Positions 62,011-64,000 of a stretch of 64,000 bases of DNA are shown piece after piece. A program made the position numbers and the translations under genes. Source of the stretch: Alviniconcha marisindica (lineage: Eukaryota > Mollusca > Gastropoda > Provannidae); contig JABMCL010003896.1 of assembly GCA_018857735.1 (NCBI GenBank), forward strand, positions 1-64,000, in the 5' to 3' direction. Below the pieces are notes generated by a model. That model saw only the letters and a list, made by a program, of their open reading frames with translations, had not been told where the DNA came from and searched no databases. Positions within the stretch are counted from its first letter, which is position 1. Every line of letters starts with the position of its first letter.

Positions 62011-64000
62011 GTATGTGTGGGATGGTGGGAGAGTGTTGGAGGTTATGGGGTTAACATGGCCTTGCTGCACACCACTGGCATCCTGGCCGACAAGTATGTG
62101 TGGGATGGTGGGAGAGTGTTGGAGGTTATGGGGTTAACATGGCCTTGCTGCACACCACTGGCATCCTGGCCGACAAGTATGTGTGTGGTGGTGGGAGAGT
62201 GTTGGAGGTTATGGGGTTAACATGGCCTTGCTGCACACCACTGGCATCCTGGCCGACAAGTATGTGTGTGATGGTGGGAGAGTGTTGGAGGTTATGGGGT
62301 TAACATGGCCTTGCTGCACACCACTGGCATCCTGGCCGACAAGTATGTGTGTGGTGGTGGGAGAGTGTTGGAGGTTATGGGGTTAACATGGCCTTGCTGC
62401 ACACCACTGGCATCCTGGCTGAGAAGTATGTGTGTGATGGTGGGAGAGTGTTGGAGGTTATGGGGTTAACATGGCCTTGCTGCATCACCACTGGCATCCT
62501 GGCCGACAAGTATGTGTGTGGATGGTGGGAGAGTGTTGGAGGTTATGGGGTTAACATGGCCTTGCTGCACACCACTGGCATCCTGGCTGACAAGTATGTG
62601 TGTGATGGTGGGAGAGTGTTGGAGGTTATGGGGTTAACATGGCCTTGCTGCATACCACTGGCATCCTGGCCGACAAGTATGTGTGTGGATGGTGGGAGAG
62701 TGTTGGAGGTTATGGGGTTAACATGGCCTTGCTGCACACCACTGGCATCCTGGCCGACAAGTATGTGTGTGATGGTGGGAGAGTGTTGGAGGTTATGGGG
62801 TTAACATGGCCTTGCTGCATACCACTGGCATCCTGGCCGACAAGTATGTGTGTGATGGTGGGAGAGTGTTGGAGGTTATGGGGTTAACATGGCCTTGCTG
62901 CATACCACTGGCATCCTGGCCGACAAGTATGTGTGGATGGTGGGAGAGTGTTGGAGGTTATGGGGTTAAAATGGCCTTGCTGACACCACGCATCCTGGCC
63001 GACAAGTATGTGTGTGATGGTGGGAGAGTGTTGGAGGTTATGGGGTTAACATGGCCTTGCTGCACACCACTGGCATCCTGGCCGACAAGTATGTGTGTGA
63101 TGGTGGGAGAGTGTTGGAGGTTATAGGGTTAACATGGCCTTGCTGCACACCACTGGCATCCTGGCCGACAAGTATGTGTGTGATGGTGGGAGAGTGTTGG
63201 AGGTTATGTGGGGTTAACATAGCCTTGCTGCACACCACTGGCATCCTGGCCTGAAAGTATGTGTGTGATGGTGGGAGAGTGTTGGAGGTTATGGGGTTAA
63301 CATGGCCTTGCTGCACACCACTGGCATCCTGGCTGATAGTAGTATGTGTGTGATGGTGGGAGAGTGTTGGAGGTTATGGGGTTAACATGGCCTTGCTGCA
63401 TACCACTGGCATCCTGGCCGACAAGTATGGTGTGGATGGTGGGAGAGTGTTGGAGGTTATGGGGTTAACATGGCCTTGCTGCACACCACTGGCATCCTGG
63501 CCGACAAGTATGTGTGGGTGGTGGGAGAGTGTTGGAGGTTATGGGGTTAACATGGCCTTGCTGCATACCACTGGCATCCTGGCCGACAAGTATGTGTGGG
63601 TGGTGGGAGAGTGTTGGAGGTTATGGGGTTAACATGGCCTTGCTGCACACCACTGGCATCCTGGCCGACAAGTATGTGTGTGATGGTGGGAGAGTGTTGG
63701 AGGTTATGGGGTTAACATGGCCTTGCTGCATACCACTGGCATCCTGGCCGACAAGTATGTGTGTGATGGTGGGAGAGTGTTGGAGGTTATGGGGTTAACA
63801 TGGCCTTGCTGCACACCACTGGCATCCTGGCTGACAAGTATGTGTGTGATGGTGGGAGAGTGTTGGAGGTTATGGGGTTAACATGGCTTTGCTGCATACC
63901 ACTGGCATCCTGGCTGAGAAGTATGTGTGTGATGGTGGGAGAGTGTTGGAGGTTATGGGGTTAACATGGCTTTGCTGCATACCACTGGCATCCTGGCTGA
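61960..64000 (+). repeat. 83-bp array spanning the exon 44 donor, to window end
   Basis: About 24 copies of AACATGGCCTTGCTGCACAC, CACTGGCATCCTGGCCGACA A|GTATGTGTGTGATGG, TGGGAGAGTGTTGGAGGTTA TGGGGTT. The first 50 bases are exon 44 sequence and the remaining 33 intron. The true donor is the first, 62011. The array continues past the window. Confidence 0.97.

Overview
The window is animal nuclear DNA. It has short exons with GT–AG introns, very high (CA/GT)n content, dense minisatellites and several foldback (MITE-like) repeats. The proteins and repeat style suggest a lophotrochozoan invertebrate, perhaps a gastropod mollusc; that placement is an inference with low confidence. No bacterial, phage, tRNA, rRNA or CRISPR feature was found.

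One gene dominates: the checkpoint kinase ATR on the + strand. By joining open, phase-compatible exons and comparing them with vertebrate ATR from memory, I reconstruct 44 coding exons from the likely ATG at 8329 to 62010. They total about 5.23 kb, or roughly 1,744 codons. They cover the N-terminal HEAT-repeat solenoid, the UME region (exons 28–31) and the start of the FAT domain (exons 40–44). The rest of FAT, the PI3K-like kinase domain and FATC must lie beyond base 64000. A possible non-coding first exon and promoter lies near 6740–6847. Two places need a one-base correction to keep frame: the exon 22/23 junction, and inside exon 44.

The left end (1–4798) is a giant inverted repeat centred near 2418. 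The inner part of its second arm is a base-distorted copy of the first, which looks like a foldback-read assembly artefact. From 4760 to 6500 there is a foldback repeat family and CA/GT microsatellite.

The most unusual feature is the introns. At least 15 carry tandem repeats whose unit spans the exon–intron junction, so the array repeats the splice site plus the adjoining exon edge. Acceptor-side arrays or duplications precede exons 5, 7, 9, 10, 14 (degenerate), 15, 16, 22, 31, 32 and 41. Donor-side arrays follow exons 21, 27, 29 (degenerate), 30, 37, 39 and 44. In every case the reading frame requires the copy next to the main body of the exon, and the others are decoy splice sites. Other introns hold pure intronic minisatellites (introns 6, 8, 16, 17, 24, 35, 38, 42), MITEs (introns 3, 5, 6, 19, 24, 33, 40) and SINE-like tails. 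Introns not listed as repeats (for example 7, 10, 25, 28) show little beyond AT-rich unique sequence, CA/GT runs and poly-G tracts.
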